Assembly: GCA_022695795.1 (NCBI GenBank)
Contig: MU404098.1
Span: forward strand, 62,001 to 126,000
DNA from: Biscogniauxia marginata
Lineage: Eukaryota; Ascomycota; Sordariomycetes; Xylariales; Xylariaceae
Direction of reading: 5' to 3'
Length of the DNA stretch: 64,000 nucleotides
Made by a program: the position numbers and the translations under genes. Below the pieces are notes generated by a model that saw only the letters and a list, made by a program, of their open reading frames with translations, did not search any database and was not told the origin of the DNA. Below are positions 47,064 to 56,635 of this stretch, piece by piece (positions within the stretch are counted from its first letter, which is position 1; each line of letters opens with the position of its first letter).

Positions 47064-48274
47064 GGTAGTACGTACGTGAAAGATAAGTAGTGGCCCGCTC
47101 GAAGATATTGTGGGATGATATCGTCAACGTCTATGTAGAGAGAGGGTTAAGTACCTACATAGAACAGGAGGATGTGTCGCCCACTATCATTTAATTTGAT
47201 AGCTGGAGATTTGGTGTCTCGAAACGGGATGTGTTGGTATCTGATACCTCAAAACACTAATAATACTACCCATTACATAGGTTCTTATAGCTTTTCAACT
47301 ACGCTAAATTGTCTGCAATAACCCCTAATATCTATACACGCTTCTTGTATAATCATGGAATAACCAGCGCGCAATTAACGCTGATATATTGAACGACTAG
47401 GCAGGCTATCAAAACCTCACGAGACAAGTGCTATACTACCAATTATTAGATCTTTATGGACTAAACTGTACCTTTTAGAAGGTAGATGACTCTGAACTAA
47501 ATAATGGCTACTCATTATCAACTGTTTCTAGTCCTTATAATCGTAGAGATATTTATGCAGCTCTCCCCGTCGGATGTGAAGGCGACGTGATGGAAGTGAT
47601 CTGGCTTTAACGCTAGAGAAATATTGGGCGTCACGCTCATTTGACTGAAATATTCCCCCAAGACGATACTAGCCTATAACGAAAACCAAATCATGGAGAA
47701 TCAAAAGAAGCAAAAGGCCACTACTAGTAGTAGGTATGTAATTAGTTAGTTAGCAACCTGCTTCTTACATAGTGAAAGTTAGGATAATACGCCTAGTTGT
47801 TGAAATACGGGTTTATGCCCCTATGTATTCCTACATATGGCCTCTTGTGTTGGCATATATATATGGTATTCATCTGCCTCTCTAGACCTACCCTTGGACT
47901 ACATAATCGTCCTATACTCACCAATTCGTCCTATCTCAATTCCACTCGCAACCTAAGCTTAATTCGCAATATTGTCCACTTGGACACTATCGTCTATGGT
48001 AATCCACGATCTCGACTAAACACAATATTTGGGGCTGCTAGCAAGTAAAAAGAATATTAGGTTATTGCAGCGCAGATTGCAGTGAAAATAGAAGCTACCT
48101 GACAAGCAAGATATTATATAGTGACTGTTATGTAGAGTTTTTTATTGTACTTTTCGTTTGAGACTTCTCAAAGCCTCTACGATATCGGTACACTTGTAGA
48201 CCAGTTTCACGACCGAACCTTTTAGCTTTTAGTCTTGCAATGAACTAGGTCTTATTTTCCCCTACGTCGAGGGA
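47064..48274. other. AT-rich intergenic with LTR-like fragment
   Basis: This region lies between the 3' ends of the O-methyltransferase and ALDH genes, which point at each other. AT-rich throughout; the right half includes the LTR-like copy described at 47796. No gene is supported. Confidence 0.45.
47796..48020 (+). repeat. Diverged LTR-like repeat, copy 1
   Basis: It starts with TTGTTGAAATACGGG (47797-47811), followed by TATGCCCCTA, an AT-rich block, CTCTAGACCTACCCTTGGAC, and TCCTATACTCAC. A second, similarly ordered but diverged copy begins at 57123. A TGTTGAAATA-type start is common in fungal Copia-like LTRs; the assignment is inference. The right boundary is approximate. Confidence 0.45.
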
Positions 48275-49901
48275 TTATTGTAAGACTTCGCTCCCACTAA
48301 GACCGAAAATGTCATCCACAACACGCCAACTCTTGACTTCCCCGAGGCCAGACAAGGTATGCACTGCTTTTGGCTGACTCCACTCGTACAGAGTCTCTAT
48401 GCAGTGTTCTCTGCCGTACCCTGAGTGCTTGAATCCGCCAAATGGAGTGCCTAATACGTTCCTTTTGTAGTTGTTTACCCAGACCTATGAGGCGGAAAGT
48501 TAGCCAGCTGTTTTGAGAAAATATGGGTTTCATTGTAACAAACCATTCCGGCCTCGATCGCGCGAACAAAACGGTTGGCTTTCACCTGGTCTCGAGTGAA
48601 GACTGCCGCCGTCAGGCCGTACTCGATTGAGTTGGCGATACGCACCGCGTCCTCGAATGTGTTAAATGGTGTGACTGTCACTACATCATAGTTAGCAACG
48701 AGGGCCTTCATTACCGTAATGGAACTTGCCTACCAATGGCGCCGAACATCTCTTCCTTTGCGATTCGCATATTCTCATCTACGTCGGCAAAGAGAGTGAC
48801 CGGGATGAAAAACCCATCCTTGCATTCTGGATCCGAGGGAAGCCGAGCCTGTGCAGCTATTCGAGCCCCCTCTTTCTCACCCAGAGCGATATAGCCTAGC
48901 AAACGTTGCTGCTGTGCCTTGGAGACCTGGGGTCCCACATGGGTCTTTGGGTCAAGGCCGTTCCCCATCTTGATCAGCTTCACTGCCGCGGCTAGTTTCT
49001 CGACGAACTTATCGTATATCCCCCGCTGGACTAGAATGCGGGAGCTAGCGGTACATGCCTCGCCCTTGTTGAAAAAGGCGCCCTCGAGAGTTTCCCGCAC
49101 AGCGACGTCGAAGTCCGCGTCGTCGAATACGGTAAGAGCATTCTTGCCGCCCAGCTCAAGCGCAAGCGGTGTGATGGTCGAGCTTGCAGTCTTAGCTACT
49201 GCTGCCCCTGCTGCAGTTGACCCCGTAAAGCTAACCTTCTTCACCAACGGGTGAGCAACGAGGGCTGACGGGACCTCGGGTCCCAGCCCGGGGACGACTT
49301 GCACCACATCTTTTGGCAGGACGGTCCCCAAAATCTCGCAGATTCGGATGACCGTCAGGGGGGCTTGCTCGCCAGGTTTTATGATGAAGGTGTTCCCTGC
49401 GGCAAGCGCAGGCGCTATCTTCCCACCGGTGTGGATTGGTGGCCAGTTGAATGGCAGAATACCGGCGCAGACTCCAAACGGCTCGTGAATCACCGTACAA
49501 TACTGGCTCCCGCGATCGTAGAACTGGGAAGGTAGCTTGTCCACCAAGCTACCAAAGTATCGGAAAACCGAGACTAGGAAGAAGCAGTCGAATGCCTTCG
49601 CATCCTGAGCGGGCTTCCCGTTTTCCATGCATAAGAGGGTTGAGAGCTCGTCTACGTGTTTCTCAAGCACATCAGCGCAACGCAAGAGGTACGCAGCACG
49701 CTCTGACGGGCTTAGGGGCCGCCATCGCTCCTTAAAGGCAGTATGCGAAGCCTGTACAGCCTGGTCGACGGTCTTCTCATCGCCAGACTGGATTGTGGTG
49801 ATAATTTTCCCGGTCGCCGGATTTTCGACCGCCCATTGCTTAGTTGAGTCCTTGCAGGAGTAGCGATAAGTTGAAAGTTCTGGGAACTTGAAAGTATCCA
49901 T
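48275..49901 (-). CDS. Aldehyde dehydrogenase (NAD(P)+-dependent, ALDH superfamily)
   Basis: Three exons on the minus strand: 49901-48734, 48680-48544 and 48484-48275, giving 504 aa. The introns (53 and 59 bp; donors GTAGGC and GTTTGT) restore one frame: EEMFGAI joins VTVTPFNTFEDAVRIANSIE, and RAIEAGM joins VWVNNYKRNVLGTPFGGFKH. Catalytic features are intact: Glu249 in LALELGGKNAL, Cys283 in NKGEACTASSR, the NAD-binding FTGSTAAG, the Asn in PFNWPP, and EEMFG/GFKHSGYGRE in the C-terminal part. It oxidises aldehydes to acids with NAD(P)+; the substrate cannot be told, though the FNWPP/GEQAP pattern is of the betaine/succinate-semialdehyde-like fungal group. No targeting signal is obvious, so the enzyme is probably cytosolic. 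Codon use matches neighbouring active genes. Confidence 0.92.
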
Positions 49902-50635
49902 AATGCGTATGATGCTATATCGTGAATCTAACGCTTTCTAAATTAGCTTAGATACTTAGTTGTCTGGTATCTAGTTGCAGTTCGAAGAGCTTTCGACGAT
50001 CCTATCGTAATATATCACAGCTCGCGTCTAAGGAATGAATTAGTCAAGGGGTTTAGGCCGATATGGTATGAGGTTCGGCCGTTCAGAGGCTTAAATCCTT
50101 TAATATGCGTATACATCCTTGCTGTAGGAAACGTACACAAGCTGGAAAGCAAGGTATTCTGTGAAATGCTAACATTCTGACCCCACTAGATGTCGTCGGG
50201 TGACAATCATCCTTTCATTACTCCGTTGTCTTATCTCCGTCTTGTATTGAAGGTGGACTAAACTCCGACTGTCTCCTCGGGCCCATACTTAATCGCGAAC
50301 CTGACCGGAGCGCGGCCGTCTCTCGGCTCGGCTCTGCGGGTGCCATAGCTCCATTGCCCCCAAATGTGCCAGCAATACGTACATTATTGATGAATTTATG
50401 CGAGCCGATACATATAGTTGGGGAAGAAAGGCCGATAAAAGCTTCGTATACCTCAGTCGTTGGCACATGTGCCTCATCACGTCTTTGAAACTAGCTAACA
50501 AGGGAAGGGGGAGGATTTGCGCTCTAAATATTCCTAACCAAGTAATATAAATGCAACACCTTACTATCTTAACCCTCTATGCACCGATGACAATAACTTA
50601 TGGCTAGCTCACAATCTTATTATAGAGATACATGA
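49902..50635. other. Intergenic, ALDH promoter and effector-gene 3' flank
   Basis: The left end holds the ALDH promoter. A minus-strand open frame at 50218-50466 (ending MGPRRQSEFSPPSIQDGDK) lacks an ATG and follows the Hce2-domain gene in the same orientation; it could be a missed 3' exon of that gene, but no clean splice pair was found. Confidence 0.4.
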
Positions 50636-51378
50636 TTATCCCGCTGAAAATGGCCAAGTAACGCTGAACCAAAGTACAATCATGCATATAGCGAATATCC
50701 CGATTGGGATTATCGTGTTTGCTGATGATGGAGTACTTCCAGGCGGAAGACCGACCCTCCACATGATAATTCCACTGGTGTTGATTCCGCTAGCACATAT
50801 TGTCTTCCCAACGACCGCCTGGATGTGTGAATCTTGTGATGTGTTTATGGCTTGTTCTAAGAAGTCGGCGATATCTAGGTTACCGATACTAGGTAATCAC
50901 GATGGTTAGTGAAATGAAGCACGGACCAGGAAGCTCTAGTCAAGGGTGAGCTGCTGTAAACTCACTCAACAGTAGTAGGTCCGTCTAGGATCGATACCTC
51001 AAGACTACAAGTCCTTGCCGACCAGAAGTTACTGAATTCACCGGCACCCCGGAACTCGGAAGTCTCCCAATAGCCTTTCAGTGCCCTGATATTGTCGGCG
51101 AGCAGTCGACAGTGTGTCTTTGAGATATTTTTGGCTCCAACTGGGCTCATGACTAAGGTGTTTGCGCACATGTGTAATGGGCCGTCTCCTTGAACCCACT
51201 TAAGGCGGGAAGAACACTCCCCGAGGGGTTGATAGTGTTCAAGATTCTCCGTGGGTATGGCGCTTTCGTTGCTGCGCTGCACAATAGGGCGGGACCGCAG
51301 CCGCTCAGGGTCGTGGGTATCAGACATAGCCCCTGAGAGGCTGCCAAATAGCATTACGATGGTTAATGAGGATACCAT
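50636..51378 (-). CDS. Secreted Hce2/Ecp2 effector-domain protein with C-terminal membrane segment
   Basis: Two exons, 51378-50966 and 50888-50636, give 221 aa. The 77-bp intron (GTGAGT to CCTAG) joins ILDGPTTV with DIGNLDIADFLEQAINTSQD, which is the Hce2 pattern: a Cys-bearing ADNIRALKGYWETSE-like block, a SARTCSLEV strand, then GN-DI-D--- helix and a final GKTICASG Cys. Residues 1-17 (MVSSLTIVMLFGSLSGA) look like a signal peptide. Cysteines are at about 55, 71, 90, 124 and 169. Hce2 proteins are homologues of the Cladosporium fulvum Ecp2 effector, secreted and found in plant-associated and other fungi. After the domain a hydrophobic stretch (TIIPIGIFAICMIVLWFSV, about 196-214) could anchor the protein in a membrane, which is unusual for the family. 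The stop may instead be inside an unrecognised intron. Virulence function is not implied by sequence alone. Confidence 0.68.
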
Positions 51379-52403
51379 TTATTACTTTCTGACCTTGGTT
51401 TGTGAAGGTATCCTAAGGTAAACGATGTAAAATCTATTTTCTAGACGAGGAATTAATTAAAAGTACTGAAGGGAAGGAGAACGCATTTTGACCTTGTCGG
51501 TGAGAATATATACAGACAGAGCAAGCACGTTTTATTCACAGTTATTGGCGTATTCATAGTAAAATTGTAAATAATACGACTTATGACTGAGAGCTGATAA
51601 AAGGGCTACAGGGTTCAAGCATTTCGCTACCTTTTTACAATTCACATCATAGAACTTTCAGCGGCACGGATCATAGAACACTAATTTGGAGCAGTCACAT
51701 TATTAACATTGATGCTTGAAGTTGAGTCAAGTCACTACTTTAATTCTTTGATTGGTGTAAATTAACAGGGGAAAAGTGTGGTTCTCGAAACACATAACTG
51801 TACATTCTATCTTTAGCCAAAGATGGATGCTACCAGTTGATACCTGCCTCAGAAGAAACCTGTTAGATACTGGCTGTCTTCTTCATTCTCCTCCGATCTC
51901 CCAGTCACTCTCTTCGTAAGTGAACACCCAGTTATGATTATACTATCGTGATATGTGCACAGCTAAATTTAGAAACCTTCTCGTACTTGTGGATATCCAG
52001 GTCGGCGAATAAGATAATTAGTCATTGGAGCATAATACAGCTAAGACATCCAGAACTTATCGGATGGTTGCTTTAATGAATTCATACTTTAACAGGAATA
52101 ACGATTGCTCTAACGAATGGAAAGATACACATGCGGTTTAAACAACATGTATGCCGGCAAATAAACATATGAATACATGGGGTTCGATTCCCCTCATCCC
52201 TGATATTAGTGCGACGTTCGTTTAGAGTCTCGATCCGGAATACCCAACCAATCTTCAGTGTCTACTAAAAGGATATTTTAGCCCATGATTCTAATCCCAG
52301 GCCGATAAAATATTTAATACTGGCTCAACCATACGCGGTCGCGTGGGACTACAATTCCCTGTTTAGAGTGCTTCTACCACCAAACAAGCTCCAAACTTCA
52401 ACC
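51379..52403. other. Intergenic, divergent promoters of two secreted-protein genes
   Basis: About 1.0 kb, AT-rich, between the start codons of the Hce2-domain gene (-) and the secreted protein gene (+). Both promoters lie here. No RNA gene: a TTCGATT loop at about 52183 lacks a matching acceptor stem. Confidence 0.45.
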
Positions 52404-53118
52404 ATGATGAATCTTCCAATGATAGCAGGAATTACTACACTTCTCCTGTCTGCCCTTGGAAAGATTACCACCGCCGTCCCGGATGTGGTGCCGGTTCCGC
52501 TTGGAACTGGGTGCACGTCGTATCCGAGATACGACGGAGTCACAGGCGAGGCGGGTCCCTTCATTGCTATAGCAGACTCGACCGGTCGTGATGTCGATGG
52601 GATCGGACTCAACGCCCAATATTTCATAGAGAACGGCCACCGCTGGGGTTTTGTATGTCTACACCTAAACCCGTCCCTGGACGATCTCGTTCAGTTTCTC
52701 ACTTTAGTATTAGGTCACAGCACCCGCCGCCGTCGCCGTGGAGAACATCACAATGCGCTGCGCGGACGGCACGCTGCAAGCGCAGCTGGACATGGGCGTC
52801 GAGGATGAGGATCCCATCTGGCAGGATATTGTTGTGTCTGGTGATCCCAACCTCGAGGGCGGCCTCGGGTTCGCGTTCCCGGACGACCCGTACCCGGGCA
52901 TACCGGTGGGGCCGTACTGGCACTTTGTCGACGGGAAGCAGATGCCGGGCATATTCCTAGGCGCGAAGAATGTGACTACCTTTGGATTTGTAGACAACTG
53001 GGCAGGCGTCGCGGGCGAGTATTACCTACTCCGGCTCATGGCCTTGGATGAGGGCTTCACACCCTGGCAGCCAAGTGATCGTGATGCGACGGGTTTCCTG
53101 AAGATAACTTATGCGTGA
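52404..53118 (+). CDS. Secreted protein of unknown function
   Basis: Two exons, 52404-52652 and 52714-53118, encode 217 aa. The 61-bp intron (GTATGT to TTAG, phase 0) joins FIENGHRWGF with VTAPAAVAVENITMRCADGT. The first 20 residues (MMNLPMIAGITTLLLSALGK) form a clear signal peptide. The mature part has CTSYPRYDGVTGEAGPFIAI, ADSTGRDVDGIGLNAQYF, and near the end DGKQMPGIFLGAKNVTTFGF and AGVAGEYYLLRLMALDEGF, a pattern I know from uncharacterised secreted ascomycete proteins of this size, though I cannot name the domain. Only two mature cysteines appear, which could form one disulfide, and NIT/NVT sites could be N-glycosylated. It is divergent from the Hce2-domain gene. ATG 52404 gives the signal peptide; an upstream GTG frame is not used. 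Confidence 0.75.
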
Positions 53119-53267
53119 CTTTTGCGTGAAGGCAAAAAATAGTAACAATTATAGCTGTTAGTTACAACGATATTTTTTATACAGACAGGACTGCTTACCA
53201 TTATATAACCCAGCAAACTCCACCCTAGCCATTGTCGTATAATACCTCCTTCTAGACGTTGACTGAC

Positions 53268-53420
53268 ATGGCTCTGCACAGGGCTGACGACGAAAAGGCG
53301 TGCTGTCACTATGGTCACATGAACAACGCGTCTGTCTATCTCTGCCAGAATGCGAGTTGCAGCAAGGTGGCCTTCGTAAAGTGCAACAACAGTGCCTGTG
53401 GATGCCAAGGGAGGCTGTAA
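53268..53420 (+). CDS. Possible Cys-rich mini-ORF or exon remnant
   Basis: A 50-aa frame, MALHRADDEKACCHYGHMNN then ASVYLCQNASCSKVAFVKCN and NSACGCQGRL, has seven cysteines and ends naturally in TAA. The Cys spacing looks like a small secreted protein, but no signal peptide precedes it. A CACAG acceptor-like site lies just after the ATG (53276-53280), so it may be a last exon whose first exon was lost or not found. It sits 150 bases after the secreted-protein gene. Confidence 0.3.
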   Translation: MALHRADDEKACCHYGHMNNASVYLCQNASCSKVAFVKCNNSACGCQGRL

Positions 53421-54044
53421 GGCGTCTACATGTTGTCAAAGTACTGGTTAAGACTGCTCGACACTCAGGATTAGTCTAGTTTCTTCTCTTTCGTAGGACG
53501 AGAACTTGTTGTCCATTCAACGTGGATGCTTAGTTATTTCCTAGTCATATGAGAGGAACGTTCTGTCGACAACTTTGTTCTTTATTAGGTGAAACTACTC
53601 CGAGCCTTACATGGATCCATCCCCCATACACATTAAAAGCTACCATTTATCCTCGATCAGCTTCAGTTCAGAGAAAGAATATTCCCGTGGCCTATGAGAC
53701 TTAAAGCGCTCGCCTATTTACTAGTCCTGCTCTCGTTTCCAAGGACCGAACACCCTGAGGTCCCGTCAGCGCTATGAGTTGTAGGCTGAGGCACGTCTAC
53801 GGCGCAAGCGTTGAGGGCTGTGGCCCGGTTATGCCATGGCATGCAGTCCGAAGCGGAGTACCTGGAGGAGGAAGGGAAAAAACCTATGTAGCAGGGGAAA
53901 CCCCTGCCTCGTCATCTAGAACGTCCGCATTGGGCTTGGAGAAAAAACAGATGGTGATAGGATTGTGTGGGATACAGAGAACGGCTTAGTGCCATGCCTC
54001 GATAGCATAGACAATGCAAGTCCAAGGCATTCGCGCTAATCGAT
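53421..54044. other. Intergenic
   Basis: About 620 bases with no supported coding sequence; it contains the 3' flank of the leftward F-box gene. Confidence 0.4.
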
Positions 54045-55112
54045 TCAAACTAATCCCAGGATGACCTCACGCCAATTGGCACCGTATTCACTCTCCCAGA
54101 TATCCGCAATCTCCTTCGCAACTTCGTTGCTCACATCGCTCCACCCCACCCCTCTAGTCTCATCTTCGTGTCTCGCGAGCGTTGTGACATCGAAGCGGTG
54201 CCCTGCCCATACTCCCCTCGAGATATTAGTCGTATCGCTCATACTGACAGAGGAGGAAGTTGACCAGCAGATACGTGACATGACGACTTCGCCAAAGCCT
54301 AAAACTTCAATATGGGGGCCATGGATGAATCGCGGTGTTAGGGCGATGGCTTCCGAGCGGACGAACTGCTTTGTTGTTAAGTTTCGAAGAATCCATGGTT
54401 GATCTTCGGGGAAGTAGTGCTCGTCTCTGACACTCAATTCCGAGCGTGGCGAAGCATACATAGGGTCGCTGATGATATCGATCACCGAATCGCTGCCACG
54501 TATCAATAGCGACTCTTGTCTCACAGAAACCGGTCTCACCATTTCCGACCAGATGGGGGAAGTAAAATGGACAAGCCTTAACGGTTCATCAGGAAACGGC
54601 ACTTCTTCGTCGGGATAGTCGGAGCAGCATATGTCAGCCCAATCTTTACGCAATACATCCAGCTCTTCGGCCGAGAACAGACCGGGAGGATAGTCGTCCG
54701 GTTTGACATCTTCTCCTACACAGACGATGTTCTTGCCGGCCCATCGTCCGAGGAGTGACAAGTAAATATCGTGCATGCGTTCTCGACCGATGCTCCAGAA
54801 GTATCGACTTGTAAGACCGAACAAAATAGCGTCTTTGATTGACTCCACATGAGCAAAGATGTGTCGATGCACTTCAGTGGGAAGACCGGAAAAGGTGACG
54901 GAACAGTTGGTGTCAGCCTTGTCGTCGCCGGCGGTGGGTGGCACAACGGTCGCTTCGAGACTGCGGCGGCGTAGATAAGACGGGCGAACAGGGACGGCGA
55001 GGAGGTCTACAAGATCCTTGGCTGACCCGTCAAACAGTATCTCTCCAAGCTTGCCGCCCCAAGGTACGGCCATGCGTGCTCGAGGAGCCACGAGTTGAAA
55101 AGTTTGACCCAT
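54045..55112 (-). CDS. F-box-like domain protein
   Basis: A single exon of 355 aa from the ATG at 55112 (MGQTFQLVAPRARMAVPWGG); the open frame extends 37 codons upstream to 55223, but MGQTF is the typical start of this ascomycete family and the upstream part is Ser/Thr-rich leader-like. The N-terminal 45 residues contain GGKLGEILFDGSAKDLVDLL. An F-box-like helical motif follows at about 73-115: FSGLPTEVHRHIFAHVESIK, then DAILFGLTSRYFWSIGRERM. The rest is a family-specific region with many aromatic and acidic residues, ending NEVAKEIADIWESEYGANWR. F-box proteins usually link substrates to SCF ubiquitin ligases through Skp1; the substrate is unknown and the fungal family is large. Confidence 0.75.
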   Translation of the reverse strand: MGQTFQLVAPRARMAVPWGGKLGEILFDGSAKDLVDLLAVPVRPSYLRRRSLEATVVPPTAGDDKADTNCSVTFSGLPTEVHRHIFAHVESIKDAILFGLTSRYFWSIGRERMHDIYLSLLGRWAGKNIVCVGEDVKPDDYPPGLFSAEELDVLRKDWADICCSDYPDEEVPFPDEPLRLVHFTSPIWSEMVRPVSVRQESLLIRGSDSVIDIISDPMYASPRSELSVRDEHYFPEDQPWILRNLTTKQFVRSEAIALTPRFIHGPHIEVLGFGEVVMSRICWSTSSSVSMSDTTNISRGVWAGHRFDVTTLARHEDETRGVGWSDVSNEVAKEIADIWESEYGANWREVILGLV

Positions 55113-55523
55113 CTCAGACGTCAGGTCTCCTGGTGTCACGGCAGCGCAAGGGGTAGAGGTGAGGAGGGTAGAGGTGAGGAAAGAAGGGAATCTAGAATGG
55201 TAGCCAGGACCGTTCGTACCCAACAGCTAAATACATACGGGTAGCAGGTACGTGCTGATTGTTCCGGACTCTTGTTGTCTTGTAGGAGTAAATACAATTG
55301 CAGTGAATGGAAGTGGGGTGTTGATTGTCCTGTTGCCGAGCCGAGCATTGCCAGCAATAGATACGATATCAGTGAGGGCGGACACGAACCGGGTGTCGAT
55401 GGCACAAAGCAGGGAGCGCTCTCATGGTTCTTGTTTTGTCTTAAATAGGCCAGCCCCACTACGCCGTGACAAGAAAAAGAGAAGACCTGAAGGGCCTCCT
55501 TAGTCTCGGGACCCACTTATCCC
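55113..55523. promoter_or_regulatory. Upstream region of the F-box gene
   Basis: About 410 bases before the leftward gene's start. It probably holds its leader and promoter. Nothing else is supported. Confidence 0.4.
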
Positions 55524-55659
55524 GTGTTGCCAAGCGTTGCCTGCCGGGCCGTTGCTAGGCCGCAGCCCCACACCCGTGGCAGCCTGCGCGATGATCACGG
55601 AATAAGCAGGATGAGAAGAAAACCGAGTATTACCCTTGAGATAAAGCCCCAGTTTAAAG

Positions 55660-56130
55660 CCAGAGATGTCGTCATGCGTTCCTTTTTTGATTTTCGACAC
55701 TCAGGCAATGGCGTTGTGGCCAAATTTCTTTTCTGGCCAAACTTTCCGGAAGGAGTGTCAACGGATTACGAAGACATTATCCGGGTCAAGGCTAATCGCC
55801 TGACTCGATATTATTTTAGAATATACCGAAAGAATAACTTTTGACGATTTAGAGAATTGGCCAATCGTACTAGGACGTAGTAACGTGGATTCCCTCGATT
55901 TTCTAGCCTTCCAGGCTGGTGTCGTTCCGCAGGGTCCCAAAGCTGATGTGGTTACAGCGGATTTCATATGCGAGAAGACATTTCATACTTCTCCAGACCA
56001 AGTTTGCTTCATCATAAATCCCTCGATGGCTATAGTGATACGCGCTGAGAGGCTCTCACTTTCTGAGGAGGGTGAATTCATCGTGTTACGGACCCCAGAA
56101 TGGAACCACGTGCTGGTCACGTGGTTTGAC
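55660..56130 (+). pseudogene. Unrecognised coding-like region with a frameshift
   Basis: Two + strand frames meet near 55815-55840. The first reads FKARDVVMRSFFDFRHSGNG and VVAKFLFWPNFPEGVSTDYE, DIIRVKANRLTRYYF; the second reads LEYTERITFDDLENWPIVLG, RSNVDSLDFLAFQAGVVPQG and INPSMAIVIRAERLSLSEEG. Both look like protein and together could be one gene broken by a one-base shift. I do not recognise the family. A repeat-rich element begins just after, at 56104, and may have disrupted the 3' end. Confidence 0.3.
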
Positions 56131-56230
56131 GAGAGAATCAGTGAATCGCTCCTCTTGGCAGAGCGATTCGGTGATTCAGTGACTTAGTGAATCGCTCCTC
56201 TTGGCAAAGCGATTTAGCGATTCACTTGTT
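56104..56230 (+). repeat. Nested palindromes and 46-bp tandem duplication
   Basis: A perfect 9-bp inverted pair AACCACGTG / CACGTGGTT with a 5-bp loop occupies 56104-56126. A unit starting GTGAATCGCTCCTCTTGGCA is then repeated at 56141 and 56187 (46-bp period). The 11-mer AGTGAATCGCT occurs at 56140 and 56186 and as its reverse complement at 56216-56226, so the second unit forms an 11-bp hairpin with a 19-bp loop. All arms were read directly. Confidence 0.85.
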
Positions 56231-56635
56231 TTAAGGAAAGGAGAAATAAGTATAAGTAGATTGGAATTTCCTTGTGTATCTAGTCATTCATTCTTCAGCT
56301 ATCAATCTAAGACTACAGTCACTCTTTGATACTATAGTGAGAGTACCTTGAAACCTCTCTGACGAACATAACATAGTGAATCAATTGAACCAATCTCAAC
56401 CCACTGTTACCTTCAAATCAGGAAAACCCAGTACGTACTCACCTGTGAAGTCAGCTGACTAGGAACACAAAGGGAGGTTCGTCACACATCGATGTTGTGG
56501 ATATTACTGTATTGAAGCCACAAGAGATTCCAACGGACGACAACATACCAATTGTGGTAGCAGATTATCACGGGTCTAGAGACGATGACACGGTGCAAGG
56601 GCTCAATGACAGGAGCAAGAAAAGGGAGTAGAAAG
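56141..56635 (+). mobile_element. Possible LTR-retroelement remnant
   Basis: After the hairpin repeat the sequence reads like a fungal LTR: TATAAGTAG promoter-like block (about 56250), TTCATTCTTCAGCTATCAAT, ATACTATAGTGAGAGTACCT and GACGAACATAACA. A short open frame follows (DVVDITVLKPQEIPTDDN, ending TAG at about 56631). No gag or pol domain is visible, so the assignment rests on texture only. Confidence 0.3.

Noticed and set aside
46210..49901. O-methyltransferase and ALDH as a two-gene biosynthetic cluster
   Set aside because: They are convergent, 1.2 kb apart, with an LTR-like fragment between; nothing in the sequence ties them to one pathway.
50218..50501. Minus-strand frame ending SPPSIQDGDKTTE as a separate gene
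   Set aside because: Starts at a non-ATG codon and no splice pair was found; kept only as a possible missed exon of the Hce2-domain gene.
52160..52205. tRNA T-arm-like sequence GGGGTTCGATTCCCC
   Set aside because: No complementary acceptor stem, D-arm or anticodon arm can be drawn at the right distance on the 5' side.
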